20,272 bases of DNA, from the NCBI GenBank assembly GCA_022579005.1, contig MU401870.1, positions 1 through 20,272 of the forward strand. Direction: 5' to 3'. Origin of the DNA: Poronia punctata (lineage: Eukaryota; Ascomycota; Sordariomycetes; Xylariales; Xylariaceae). The position numbers and the translations under genes were made by a program. Position 1 is the first letter of the stretch, and every line of letters starts with the position of its first letter. This document shows positions 10,186 to 19,785 of the stretch, piece after piece. The notes under the pieces were generated by a model. It made no database searches and had not been told where the DNA came from. It saw nothing but the letters and a program-made list of their open reading frames with translations.

Positions 10186-12760
10186 TTACTTTTTTATTTA
10201 CTTTTTTAGCTATAGATTTTAATTTAACCTTTTTTAGTAATAACTTTAAATTTTACTTTTTATAGCTATAATCTTTTTAGTTACTTTTTATAGCTATAAC
10301 CTTTTTAACTACCTTTTTTTAGTTATAGCTTTTAAAATTACTTAACTTAATTTTTTATAGTTTTAAATATTAATATTTTTAGTTATAGCTTTAAAAATAA
10401 CTTAAGTTAAACCTTTTAGCCTTTAGCTTTAAATTTTAATACTTTTAATTATAGTTTTAAATTTTAACTTTTTTAGCAATAGCTTTAAATTTAAACCTTT
10501 TTAGCTATAACCTTTTTAAATACCTTTTATAGCTATAATCTTTTTAAATACCCCTTTTAGTTATAGCTTTAAAAATTACCTAACTTAACTTTTTATAGCT
10601 TTAAATTTTAACACCTTTTAGCTATAGCTTTAAAAATTACTTAACTTAACTTTTTATAGCTATAACGTTTTTAGTTACTTTTTTTAGCTATAGCTTTAAA
10701 TTTAAACTTTTTAACCTTTAACTTTAAAAATTACTTAACTTAATTTTATATAGCTATAACTTTAAATTTTAATACTTTTAATTATAGCTTTAAAAATAAC
10801 TTAACTTAAACCTTTTAGCTTTTAGCCTTAAATTTTAATACTTTTTAGCTATAGCTTAAAGAATTACTTAACTTAACCTTTTATAGCTATAACCTAAACC
10901 TTTTAACTTTTAGCTTTAAAATTTAACTACTTTAGGTATAACTTTAAATTTTACTTTTTATAACTATTATTTTTTTAATTACCCGTTTTAGCTATAACTT
11001 TAAATTTTAACCTTTTAACTTATAGCTATAGCTTTAAATTTAAACTTATTAACTTTTAACTTTAAAAATTACTTAACTTATCTTTTTTATTTACCTTTTA
11101 TAATTATAACTTTTTTAGTTACTTTTCTAGCTATAGCTTTAAATTTTACTTGCTATAGCTATACTTTTTTAACTATTTTCTTTAGCTATAGCTTTAAATT
11201 TAAACCTTTTAGCTTTTACTTTTAAAAATTACATAACTTAACTTTTTATTACTTTAAATTTAAATTTTAAACCTTTTAATAATAGCTTTAAATATAATCT
11301 TTTTTAGCTATAACCTTTTTAGTTACTTTTTTAGCTTTTAGCATTAAAATTTACTTTTTATAGCTATAACCTTTTTAGTTACTATCCTCTTTTTTTTAGC
11401 TATAGCTTTAAATTTTAATACTTTTAATTATAGCTTTAAATATAACCTTTTTAGCTTTTAACTTTAAAATTTCCTTTTTTTAGTTATACCCCTTTTAATT
11501 ACCCTTTATAAGCTTAGCTTTAAAAATTACTTTAGCTAACCTTATTACTTTATATCTTAAAAAATTACCCTTTTAAGTTATAGCTTTAAAAATTACTTAA
11601 CTTTACTTTTTTAGCTTATAGCTATAGCTTTAAATTTAAACTTTTTAACTTTCTACTTTAAAAATTATTTAACTTAGTTGTTTTATTTACTTTTTTAGCT
11701 ATAACCTTTATAGTTACTATTTATAGATATTATTTTTTTAATTACCCTTTTTAGTTATAACTTTAAAATTTAACTATTATAACTATAACTTTCTTAGTTA
11801 TATTTTATAGCTATAGCTTTAAATTTTAACCTTTTAGCTTTTAGTTTTAACAGTTACTTAACTTAATACTTTTAACTTTTAATTTTAAAATTTAACCTTT
11901 ATAGCTATAACCTTTTTAAATATTTCTTATAGCTATAGCTTTAAATTTTAACGTTTTACCTTTTAATTTTAAAAATTACTTAACCTAGCTTTTTTATTTT
12001 CTTTTTTTAGTTATAGCTTTAAACTTTACTTTTTATAGCTATAATCCTTTTAGTTACTTTTTTTAACTATAGCTTTAAATTTAAAACCTTTTTAGTTATA
12101 GCTTTTAAAACTATTTAACTTAACTTTTTTTAGCTATAACCTTTTTAGTTATTTTTTATAGCTATAGCTTTTAATTTTAATACTTTTAGTTATAATCTTT
12201 TTAACTACTTCTTTTAATTATAGCTTTAAAAACTACTTAACTTAACCTTTTTTAGCTATAACCTTTATAGTTACTTTTTTAGCTTTTAGGTTTAAAAATT
12301 ACTTAACTTAACTTTATATAGCTTTAAAAATAATTTTTATAGCTATAGCTTTAAATTTTAACCCTTTAGCTATAATTCTTTACTACTTTTAGCTATAAAT
12401 CTTTAATTACTTTTTTAACCTTTAGCTTTAAAAATAACTTAACCTAGGCCTTTTAGTTTTTAGCTTTAAATTTTAACATTTTTAGTTATAGCTTTAAATT
12501 TAACCTTTTTAGCTAATAGCTATAGCTTTAAATTTAAACCTTTTAACTTTTAACTTTAAAAATCACTTAAGCTAGCTTTTTTATTTACCTTTTTTAGCTA
12601 TAACCTTTTTAGCTACCCTTTTAGCCTTTAGCTTTAAAAATAACCTAATTTAATACTTTTAGCTTTTAGCTATAACTTTTAATTACCTTTTTAGCTTTTA
12701 GCTTTAAAAATTATATAAGCTAAGCTTTTTATTTACTTTTTTTAATTATAATATTTAAAA
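10186..12760 (-). repeat. Tandem minisatellite, block II, minus-sense part
   Basis: About 2.6 kb of the same minus-sense words as block I (TAGCTATAGCTTTAAATTTT, CTTTTTAGCTATAACC, AAAAATTACTTAACTTAAC). Its length is close to the about 2.65 kb of the block I minus-sense array once the nested retrotransposon is removed, which suggests the two blocks arose by duplication. Repeat order is too degenerate to prove collinearity by eye. It has no coding potential. Confidence 0.7.
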
Positions 12761-12815
12761 TAACCTTTTATAGTTATAGCTATAAATAATATAGCTTATT
12801 TTAAAAAGTTATAGC
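12761..12815. repeat. Orientation switch II
   Basis: The array reverses here around TATAGTTATAGCTATAAATAATATAGC. TTATAGTTATAGCTATAA on the left can pair imperfectly with AGTTATAGCTATAATAAG on the right. The flanks resemble those of switch I on both sides, so the two turning points share an origin. Confidence 0.5.
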
Positions 12816-13720
12816 TATAATAAGTAAATTTTAAAAGTTATAGCTATAATAAGCTATTTTTAAAGGTTATATTTATAATAAGTAAATTTAAAAGGTTAAG
12901 ATTATAGCTTTAATAGGTAAATTTTAAGGTTATAGCTTTAATAGGTAAATTTAAAAAGTTATAGCTATAGTAGATTATTTTAAAAAGTTATAGTTATAAT
13001 AGGTTATTTTTAAAGGCTATAGCTTTACTAAGCAAATTTAAAAGGTAATAATTATAGTTAATTTAAGTTATAGTTAATTTAAGTTATTTAAAAGACTATA
13101 GCTTTAATAGCTTATTTTTAAAGGCTATAGCTTTACTAAGCAAATTTAAAAGGTAATAGTTATAGTTAATTTAAGTTATAGTTAATTTAGGTTATTTAAA
13201 AGGCTATAGCTTTAGTAGCTTATTTTTAAAGGCTATAGCTTTACTAGGTAAATTTAAAAGGTAATAATTATAGCTAATTTAGCTTATTTAAAGGGCTATA
13301 GCTTTGCTAGGTGAATTTTAAAGGTTATAGCTATAGCAGGTCGTTTTAAAAGGTAACGGTTATAGCTAATATAGGTTAATTTAAAAGGTAACGGTCATAG
13401 CTAATGTAGGTTATTTTGAAAGGTTATGGCCTTGGCTAATGTAGGTCATTTCGAAAGGTCATAGCCATGGCAGGTCATTTGAAAGGTAATGGTCATGGCT
13501 AATTCAGGTCATTCGAAGGGCCATGGCTCTGCCAGGTGAATTCCAAAGGTCATGGCCATGGCAGGTCATTTCGAAAGGTCATGGCCATGCCAGGTGAATT
13601 CCAAAGGTCATGGCCATGGCAGGTCATTTCGAAAGGTAATGGTCATGGCTAATTCAGGTCATTCGAAGGGCTATGGCTCTGCCAGGTCAATTCCAAAGGT
13701 CATGGACCTTACCTTAGCTG
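12816..13720 (+). repeat. Tandem minisatellite, block II, plus-sense part, grading into unmutated units
   Basis: AT-rich units up to about 13250 change over about 200 bp into GC-rich units. From 13443 the repeats are 28-35 bp, with two alternating 29-bp types (AGGTCATTTCGAAAGGTCAT and AGGTGAATTCCAAAGGTCAT, each ending GGCCATGGC or close), plus 35-bp and 28-bp variants. The series 28+29+29+29+35 makes a 150-bp higher-order period (13506 to 13656). Each unit holds CATGGCCATG, and many hold TTCGAA, both perfect palindromes. G+C at 13561-13620 is 32 of 60 bases. An open frame of 65 codons within it (13552-13749) is only translated repeat. Confidence 0.8.
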
Positions 13721-13920
13721 ACCTGACCTTGTGGCTATGTTGTGGCTAATTCTAAGTGGTGTGGCTAGGTAGTCCTCGCCAGTGCCCAATGCCAAGAAAA
13801 CCTCTCTATAGAATACAGAATGTCTTGGCAATGGCAGATTTTCGTCCAAAAGAGGGAATCGGCTAGCCTCTTTTAGACGGATTTCTCCCATAGAAACGGG
13901 ATGGCAATTGAAAACAGGAA
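13721..13920. other. Unique, unmutated segment at the right end of the insert
   Basis: Non-repetitive sequence of ordinary composition lies between the last minisatellite unit and the right inverted repeat. It has no counterpart at the left end, where the array begins directly after the inverted repeat. A minus-strand open frame of 83 codons (13960 to 13709) crosses it, but its first codons come from the retrotransposon LTR beyond the insertion point and its last ones from the array edge. I recognise no domain and do not call it a gene. It may be a captured host fragment or the unique tip of the element. Confidence 0.5.
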
Positions 13921-13943
13921 CAATTATCCCTTGTAAACTCGGG
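13921..13943 (-). repeat. Inverted repeat at right end of the insert
   Basis: CTTGTAAACTCGGG at 13930-13943 is the complement of 182-195 with one mismatch. It abuts the point where LTR sequence resumes, so on this side the inverted repeat is truly terminal. On both sides the repeat contains TTAC, seven bases, then A, reading inward (189-200 and the complement of 13925-13936). Confidence 0.55.
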
Positions 13944-13946
13944 CAA
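13943..13946. repeat. GCAA flanking repeat, right copy
   Basis: GCAA joins the insert's inverted repeat to the resumed LTR and matches 152-155. Its G overlaps the last G of the inverted repeat, so the exact boundary is uncertain by one to three bases. Confidence 0.4.
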
Positions 13947-14075
13947 TATCTTATAGACATGGATATTTGGTTTCTTACACATTTGTTATGGATTGCGTTA
14001 GACTTACCCTATTAGGGAAGTATACGCGCAGTATACGTACATAGTACGTAACCAGTATGTAAAGAGTACGTGTCC

Positions 14076-14096
14076 CTTACGTATTGAATACGTAAG
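14076..14096. promoter_or_regulatory. Perfect palindrome in the LTR
   Basis: CTTACGTATT and its exact complement AATACGTAAG flank one central G. TACGTGTCCCT occurs on both sides of it as a direct repeat. The palindrome is also kept in the 3' LTR of copy 1 and nearly so in the 3' LTR of copy 2. It lies upstream of the CCAAT and TATA motifs, so it could bind a dimeric regulator or form a hairpin in the transcript. Its function is inferred only from position and symmetry. Confidence 0.4.
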
Positions 14097-14119
14097 GTAT
14101 ACGTGTCCCTCTCGTATCG

Positions 14120-14163
14120 CCAATAGGTCTTAATTAACTGTAGACCTTTATAGCTATATAAAA
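14120..14163 (+). promoter_or_regulatory. Putative LTR promoter: CCAAT box and TATA box
   Basis: CCAAT at 14120-14124 and TATATAAAA at 14155-14163 lie 30 bp apart in the middle of the LTR, upstream of a conserved AGTCCTTATAACTTCC stretch. This layout suits a U3 promoter driving genomic RNA. Only this least-mutated LTR keeps the CCAAT; the other three read CTAAT. TATA survives in all, as expected for a motif without C or G. Confidence 0.4.
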
Positions 14164-14273
14164 CTTGCTAAAAGAAGTCCTTATAACTTCCTTTTCCCTT
14201 TAATTAATTAAGTTAACATAGTACTATAAATAGTAACGTGTTGTAATTATATTAACCCTTAGCTAGACCAACA

Positions 14274-15208
14274 CTAATTAGTAGTTAAATTAGCAACTAT
14301 AAAAAAGCAAGGTCTAAAAACGAAAACTATTGTCGTACTTACTCCTTACCTAATTTAAGGTCGCTTTAGCTTTATATTGCTTTTAAAACTTACTGTATTT
14401 AAGTAAGTAACAAATAAAAAATCTAATTTAAATTATTATATAACTACTTAAAAAAATAAAGTAAGCAAAAAAAGCATACGCTAAATTATAGTAAGCGTTT
14501 TGCAAGTTATATACTAATAAGACAAAAAATAGTAAACATTTTTATTACCTTTAACTTATAGCTAATTTAAAAACCAATTAGCATTAATTTGTAATAGCAT
14601 TATTATTGCATAACTTTAGTTTATTTTTAAAAGAAAATCTAAAAAACTAACTATATTAAAAATCTTAGCATGTATAGCAGTTGGTACTACTTTACTTTAA
14701 AAACGCCTTTAATAACAACTTAAATTAAGTTAAAATCTTTAAGAAAATAAGCATAGCTATTTATTTATTAAAAAAGCATATTATTTTTAAAAAATAAAGC
14801 GTAAAAAAACTTAACTTTAAAACATTAGCAAAAAATAAGCTAAATACGTACGTTTTATATAAAATAACTAAGTATATGTATATATAGCTTAATAGCAAAA
14901 ACTTTTTATAAGCTATTTAAGAAGATTTTAAAAAATAAACACGCTAGCATTTTAATAACATAGTATATATAGTACAACGTTTGTTATTACTAATACTATA
15001 GCAAAAAAGCATTAACTACAGCCTGATTTAAAGCTATAATGCAATAAGCAATAAGTTGCTTGCTATTATAAATAATAACGCAACTATTAGCAAAGCTTAG
15101 TACTTCTTTTATATATTTTTAATTAAAAAATAAAAACTTGGTTTAACCTTTATATTTACTAATAAAAAAATTGCAAGTTAAAATACGCTTAAACTTAAAA
15201 CGTATTTT
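14274..15208 (+). other. Leader and N-terminal region of copy 2, no readable frame
   Basis: This is the counterpart of 2658-3600 in copy 1, starting with the same CTAATTAGTAGTTAAATTAG. It is a net 8 bp shorter. No start codon can be chosen, because most ATG and ACG triplets may be products of transitions. It is assigned by alignment with copy 1 and its place between LTR and Gag. Confidence 0.5.
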
Positions 15209-18200
15209 AAAATACTAGTAATTAACTAAAAAGCTTAAGCTTTATAAGCTTTTTAAGCTTTTTAAAGCACTTAACCTACTTTTTAACCTTTTTTAACCTC
15301 TTAAGCATTATAAGCTATATAAGCTACCTATGCTTTATATACTTTTAAGCGCTTATAGCAAGTAAATCCTTTACTTGCTAGCAAGCTAGTTGTGCTTTAA
15401 TAGCAAGCTGCTTTTATTTAAGCTATTAAGTATAAAAACGTTTTAACCTTGTACTTAAATTTGCAAAAATTTAACTATGTTTTGCTTTATAATTTACTTT
15501 TAATACGTTTAATAAACAACACTTTCTTTACTTTTAAAAAAATTGCTATATTTGCAAAAATATAACAAAAAAACTAAAATTATACAAGCAAGCTTTATAA
15601 CTTATTATATAATAAAGTACAAATTTTTATTAATGTGTGCTGCTAAATTAAAATAATAAAGAATTAGTATTAAGCTATATTTTTAATAATTTTTAATAAA
15701 CGCGCTAAGCAATACTTTATATAGCAAATTAGCCTTAACAAGTTATAAATAAAAATATATTCTAAGTTAGATTTGCATTTTAACAACACTGCAAATTAGT
15801 TTTAATACTTTACTAATTAAACAATAATTATATACTAAAACATTTGCAAAAAAAACCTAAACAAGACTTTAATAAAAGCTTTTAACTTTATAATTAATAA
15901 GATTATAAAAGCTTAGTAAGCACTTAGTACTACGTATTAAAGTAAAATTTACTTAGTAATAAATATAGTACGCGTATATAAAAGTATATTTAAGTTTAAT
16001 ATAGCACTTATTTACTAAAAGCTAACGTTTAAAGGTTTATTTTCTAACTTTTAAGCATGTTTGCAAGTAGCAAATAATAGCAAAAGCAGTACTGCGTTTT
16101 ATATAAATTACAAGTATAATAATTATAGTTATAATAAAAACAATTTAATACTATATTGCCTTAGTTCTAAAAGCAAATTAAACTTATTAAAGCAAAAGTA
16201 TAAGTGTTTTATATATAAAAAAAACAGTTGTTTTTTAACTAATTATTTAATTAAAAAACAACGCAAAATAAAACGTTAGTTTTTTACTATATATAAAACA
16301 ATTTATAGCTATAAACTAAATATTAAAATATTTTTTTAATATTTAATAAATACAAAAAGTATCTTTAAAACCGTCTTAAATTTAAACTATAAACAAAATA
16401 AAATTAATAATAAAACGGCAAAAAAATCTACTTAATTTTTAATAAACGCTATATATATACATTGCGTTATAAGCGAAAATATATAATAATTTAAAGCTAA
16501 AACGCTAGCAAATTAATTTATTTTAAAAAATCCGTATAAAGTAAAATACTAAAGCAAATTATAAAATATAAGTACTTTTAACTATTTAATAGTTAAAAAG
16601 GCGTAATTAAAAGCGTACCTACGTTTAAATTTAAAAGTAAATATAATATAAAAACTAAGCAAAGTTTGCATTAAATTTAGTAGCGGCAATATTATTAAAG
16701 GTATTAATACAATTTAAATATAAAACCTTTTTAAAACAACTACGTATTACGTTTTAAATATGCTTACCCCTTTTTTATTTTTGCTATACAATGCTAACTG
16801 CATTAGTGCTTATTTTAATAATACTAAAAATATTATTGTTTAAAGCAACAATAATATAATACTAATTATTTATAAATAAAAATATTTGTTTTTTAATATA
16901 TACCTTAGTAAAATAATTGCATATTTTATTAAAACTAAGTTATGCTGGCTTTATAAACAATTTAAGCACTTTAAAGCAGCAAAACTAAAGCAAATATTAA
17001 CTATAGCAAGTTATAAAGTAAATTATTTTATTTTAAAAAAAATTTAGGAATTTTGCTACTATTGCTAAACGTATAACCTAGCGCTAAAACGCTTTAAATT
17101 TACTTTAAAAAATAACTATAAATTTAACTATAAAGTTATTATTAACATAGTTTAAATTAACAAAAAACAAGTTTTTTACGTTATTAATTTAGCTACGTTA
17201 TTTTAAGCTATAACCTTTATTTAAATAATAAAAGCACGTAAAGTGTAAAATGTACTTTATAAGTGCTAAATTAACGTTTATTAAAGACTGCTTAATTATA
17301 TAGTATATAACCTTAATACTAACTTTGCTTTAAAAAAGTTTTAAACTAGTGCCGGGATTATAAAAATTATATATAAAAAAATGCTTATTAAAGCACATTA
17401 AGCACTTAGCAAGATTAAACGCGTATATGCCCTTTTATACTACGCTTTTAATATAATTAAAAAAAAAATTAGCTACTAAAATAACAACAAATTAATTTTA
17501 TAAATAGTAGTAAAAGCCTTTAATAATACTGTAAAACTTAATAAACTAGTACTTACTTTATTAGTATTTAGTACTTATTTGTAAATTAATTATAATTTGC
17601 TACCGTTACTTAAAATTATTTAGTATATAAAAGCTATTTAAAAGGCTATAAAAGCTATTTAAAATAAAAAGGCAAAAGCAAACATATTATATGCGCTTAA
17701 TACTTAAAATAGCTTTAATTTACTTTTTATTTTTACTTTTCCCTTATAAAGTAAAGTTTTTGTTTAGTAAAAAAAGCAAAAATAAAATAGTTTTTTTAAA
17801 GTTTAAGCAATTAAAAGCAAAAACGTTATTGTTAATATAGTTAACAAACTAATAAAATTCTGTTATATATAAGTAAAACTATATTAACGCGCAAACAAAT
17901 TTTTAATAAACGCAAACTAAACTAACTATAAAGCAAGTGTAAATTAAAATATACTCTTAGTAAAAGTAAAAAACTTGCAACCTTTTACTACTTTAGTAAT
18001 TATTTGCTACCTTTATAAAAGACCGAAAAAAAACAAAACAATAATTATTATATTGCAGTACTTTTTAACAATATAATTTAAATACATAATAGTACTAAAA
18101 ACGTACTTAAACGCAAAAAAAAAAGTAAATTTTTAATTATTATTAAAGCTAAAAAATAAAAGCATTATTTCTACCTTTAGTTTACCTTTTAAAAAATCTA

Positions 18201-19750
18201 ATGCTTTAAAAATTAATAATCTTTTAAGTATAAAAGTATTTAAGTTTGTTTGTTTTAACTTTAAAACGTACTTAAATATTAAGCTATTTTTGTTTTAAAT
18301 AGTACGCAAAATTAAAAGTAAAACTACCTAGCTTTATAAAAAATCGCAACTAGTAGTTTAAAGCTATAATAACTATAAAAAAAAAACAGTTTTATATTAA
18401 GCTTTAACTATTTAATAAATAAGTTAACAAGTTATACTTATACTTATACTGTTTTTAATTTAAAACTATAACGCTTATAGTAAGCTAAAAAACATTATGT
18501 AAGCATATATATAATTAAAAAATACTTTTTTTTGTATTATATATATACGTTTGCTTATTAAACTTAAAAAAAAGTACTTTAAAAGTACTATTTTTTAGTT
18601 ACTTTGCTTCTTTTATAGTTTAGTTAAATTTAATTTATACTAGTTTTAAACTTATTATAAATACTACTAAAATTAACTTAAAATAATAATATTAACTTAT
18701 AACCTTTGCTTACTATTTATAAAAAGTAAATATAATAAATTTAGTATTACTATAATATAAATAAATAATACTTTATTATTTACTACACTAACATTTTTAG
18801 CTAAAAAAAAAAGCAAACTTTTTAAAGCTAAATTTAAAGCAAAACTAAAGCAATTTTTTAATAAAAAACAAGCTATTAAGTTTAATAGTATAAAAGTTAC
18901 TTTTTAAAATAAAAAAGTAATTTTTACGCAAAAAAGTTAAGCAGAAAATCTAACTAAAATCGACCTTGTTTTAATTAATGCTTTTTAGCAATATATTAGC
19001 TAAAGGGCACATAGTGTATACATTAACAGTATATATTAACCTAAAGCTATATTTAACTTATTAATAGCTATATAAGTTACTAAACTTATAAAAAATAATA
19101 TTTAAGCGTTAAATAAGCAAATTAACTAGCAAATTAAAAATAAGCACTGTAAATTAATATATATACTTTTAAACTTAATAAAAGCAAAGCTATTTATTTT
19201 TATAAATAAATCATTTGCTAACAACACTAACCTAAGCTTTTAAATTAGTTTTATTATTATTTTTGCTACTAAATTAATTTTAAATTATAAGCAAGATAAA
19301 TATAAAATTACTAGCAATATTATATACTAAAACTTAAGTAAATATAAGCATATTACTTAATTTATTCTTGCTAGTAAACTATATAATATAGTTAATAAAG
19401 TTAATAGCGCTATTGCTTTATATATTACCTTGTACTTAATTTTTAAAGTACTTAAATTACTTTTAATTCCTTTAGTACTTTATACCGATTTTAAGTTGCT
19501 TTACTAGTATCTTGTAAAGCTTAAAAGTATACAAGAGAAACGCTTTATAATTAACGTAATATTGCTATAAAAATCCTATAAAAAAAGGAAATTGCAAAAG
19601 TACGTTAAATTAACAAAAAAGATAACCTTGCAAATTTGTTTACAAAAAAAACTCTTAACTAAGCACTTAAGTCTTTTATTATAACAAATTAAATGCAAAT
19701 AAAAATTAAAGCAATAGTAGATCGCCTATAAATTAAAAGCAAAAGCATAA
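15209..19750 (+). pseudogene. Decayed Copia-type Gag-Pol polyprotein (copy 2)
   Basis: The same frame as copy 1, shifted by 11608 with no net indel, ending at the shared TAA (19748-19750). It is slightly less damaged. The longest open piece (16061-16279, 72 codons) spans the end of Gag and the zinc knuckle: Cys at 16205 and 16229 remain, while the second Cys and the His have become Tyr (16214, 16244). The integrase C-x2-C survives (17054, 17063). The integrase D-D-E positions are Asn, Asn, Lys (17144, 17309, 17417). The reverse transcriptase DD is NN (18764-18769). In RNase H the first Asp is Asn (19205), but one catalytic-type Asp codon survives (GAT at 19487, in a Y-T-D context) where copy 1 has Asn. 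Numerous TAA/TAG make it non-functional. Confidence 0.85.
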
Positions 19751-19785
19751 AGAAATAAAAATATAGTTAAAAAAAAAATAGCAAG
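19751..19785 (+). other. Probable former polypurine tract of copy 2
   Basis: A run of A just upstream of the 3' LTR corresponds to 8160-8170 in copy 1. It is in the right place for plus-strand priming and now lacks G, probably through G-to-A conversion. Confidence 0.5.

Larger units (their letters stand above)
156..13942. mobile_element. Foldback-like tandem-array element inserted in the 5' LTR of copy 2
   Basis: This whole stretch interrupts an LTR that continues on its far side without loss of more than a base. Without the nested Copia copy and one duplicated GCTAT it is about 7.48 kb. It carries inverted repeats near each end (182-204 and 13921-13943) and an interior of short tandem repeats in alternating orientation, ending minus-sense on the left and plus-sense on the right. 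No transposase, recombinase or other reading frame is visible, so if mobile it was non-autonomous. Long inverted arms built of small tandem repeats are typical of foldback elements. The alternative is a minisatellite that expanded or was captured during break repair. Confidence 0.5.
13945..14273 (+). repeat. 5' LTR of copy 2, right fragment (LTR bases 61-389)
   Basis: LTR similarity resumes at AATATCTTATAGACATGG and runs to CCAACA. Adding the 61 bases at 95-155 restores a 389-bp LTR. It is clearly less mutated than the 3' LTR of the same element: about 41 differences over about 330 bp by hand, all transitions, with the C or G mostly on this side in the first half. The least-mutated part adjoins the insert; toward 14200-14273 it carries more T and A. 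Confidence 0.88.

Noticed and set aside
205..13720. Telomeric or centromeric satellite
   Set aside because: No TTAGGG-type repeats are present. The arrays are bounded on both sides by one retrotransposon LTR, so they are an insertion rather than a chromosome-structure region, though the surrounding AT-rich block could still be pericentromeric.
13552..13749. 65-codon plus-strand open frame, methionine- and histidine-rich
   Set aside because: It is the minisatellite read in one frame; its peptide repeats follow the DNA repeats, and it ends just past the array. There is no gene context.
13709..13960. 83-codon minus-strand open frame
   Set aside because: Its start codon lies in the LTR and its end at the array edge, so it spans two insertion-made joints. 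No domain is recognised. Its length is unremarkable in the one patch with ordinary composition.
16061..16279. 72-codon plus-strand open frame taken as a separate gene
   Set aside because: It is in frame with the decayed Gag-Pol of copy 2 and covers the Gag end and zinc knuckle, so it is only the longest stop-free piece of that pseudogene.
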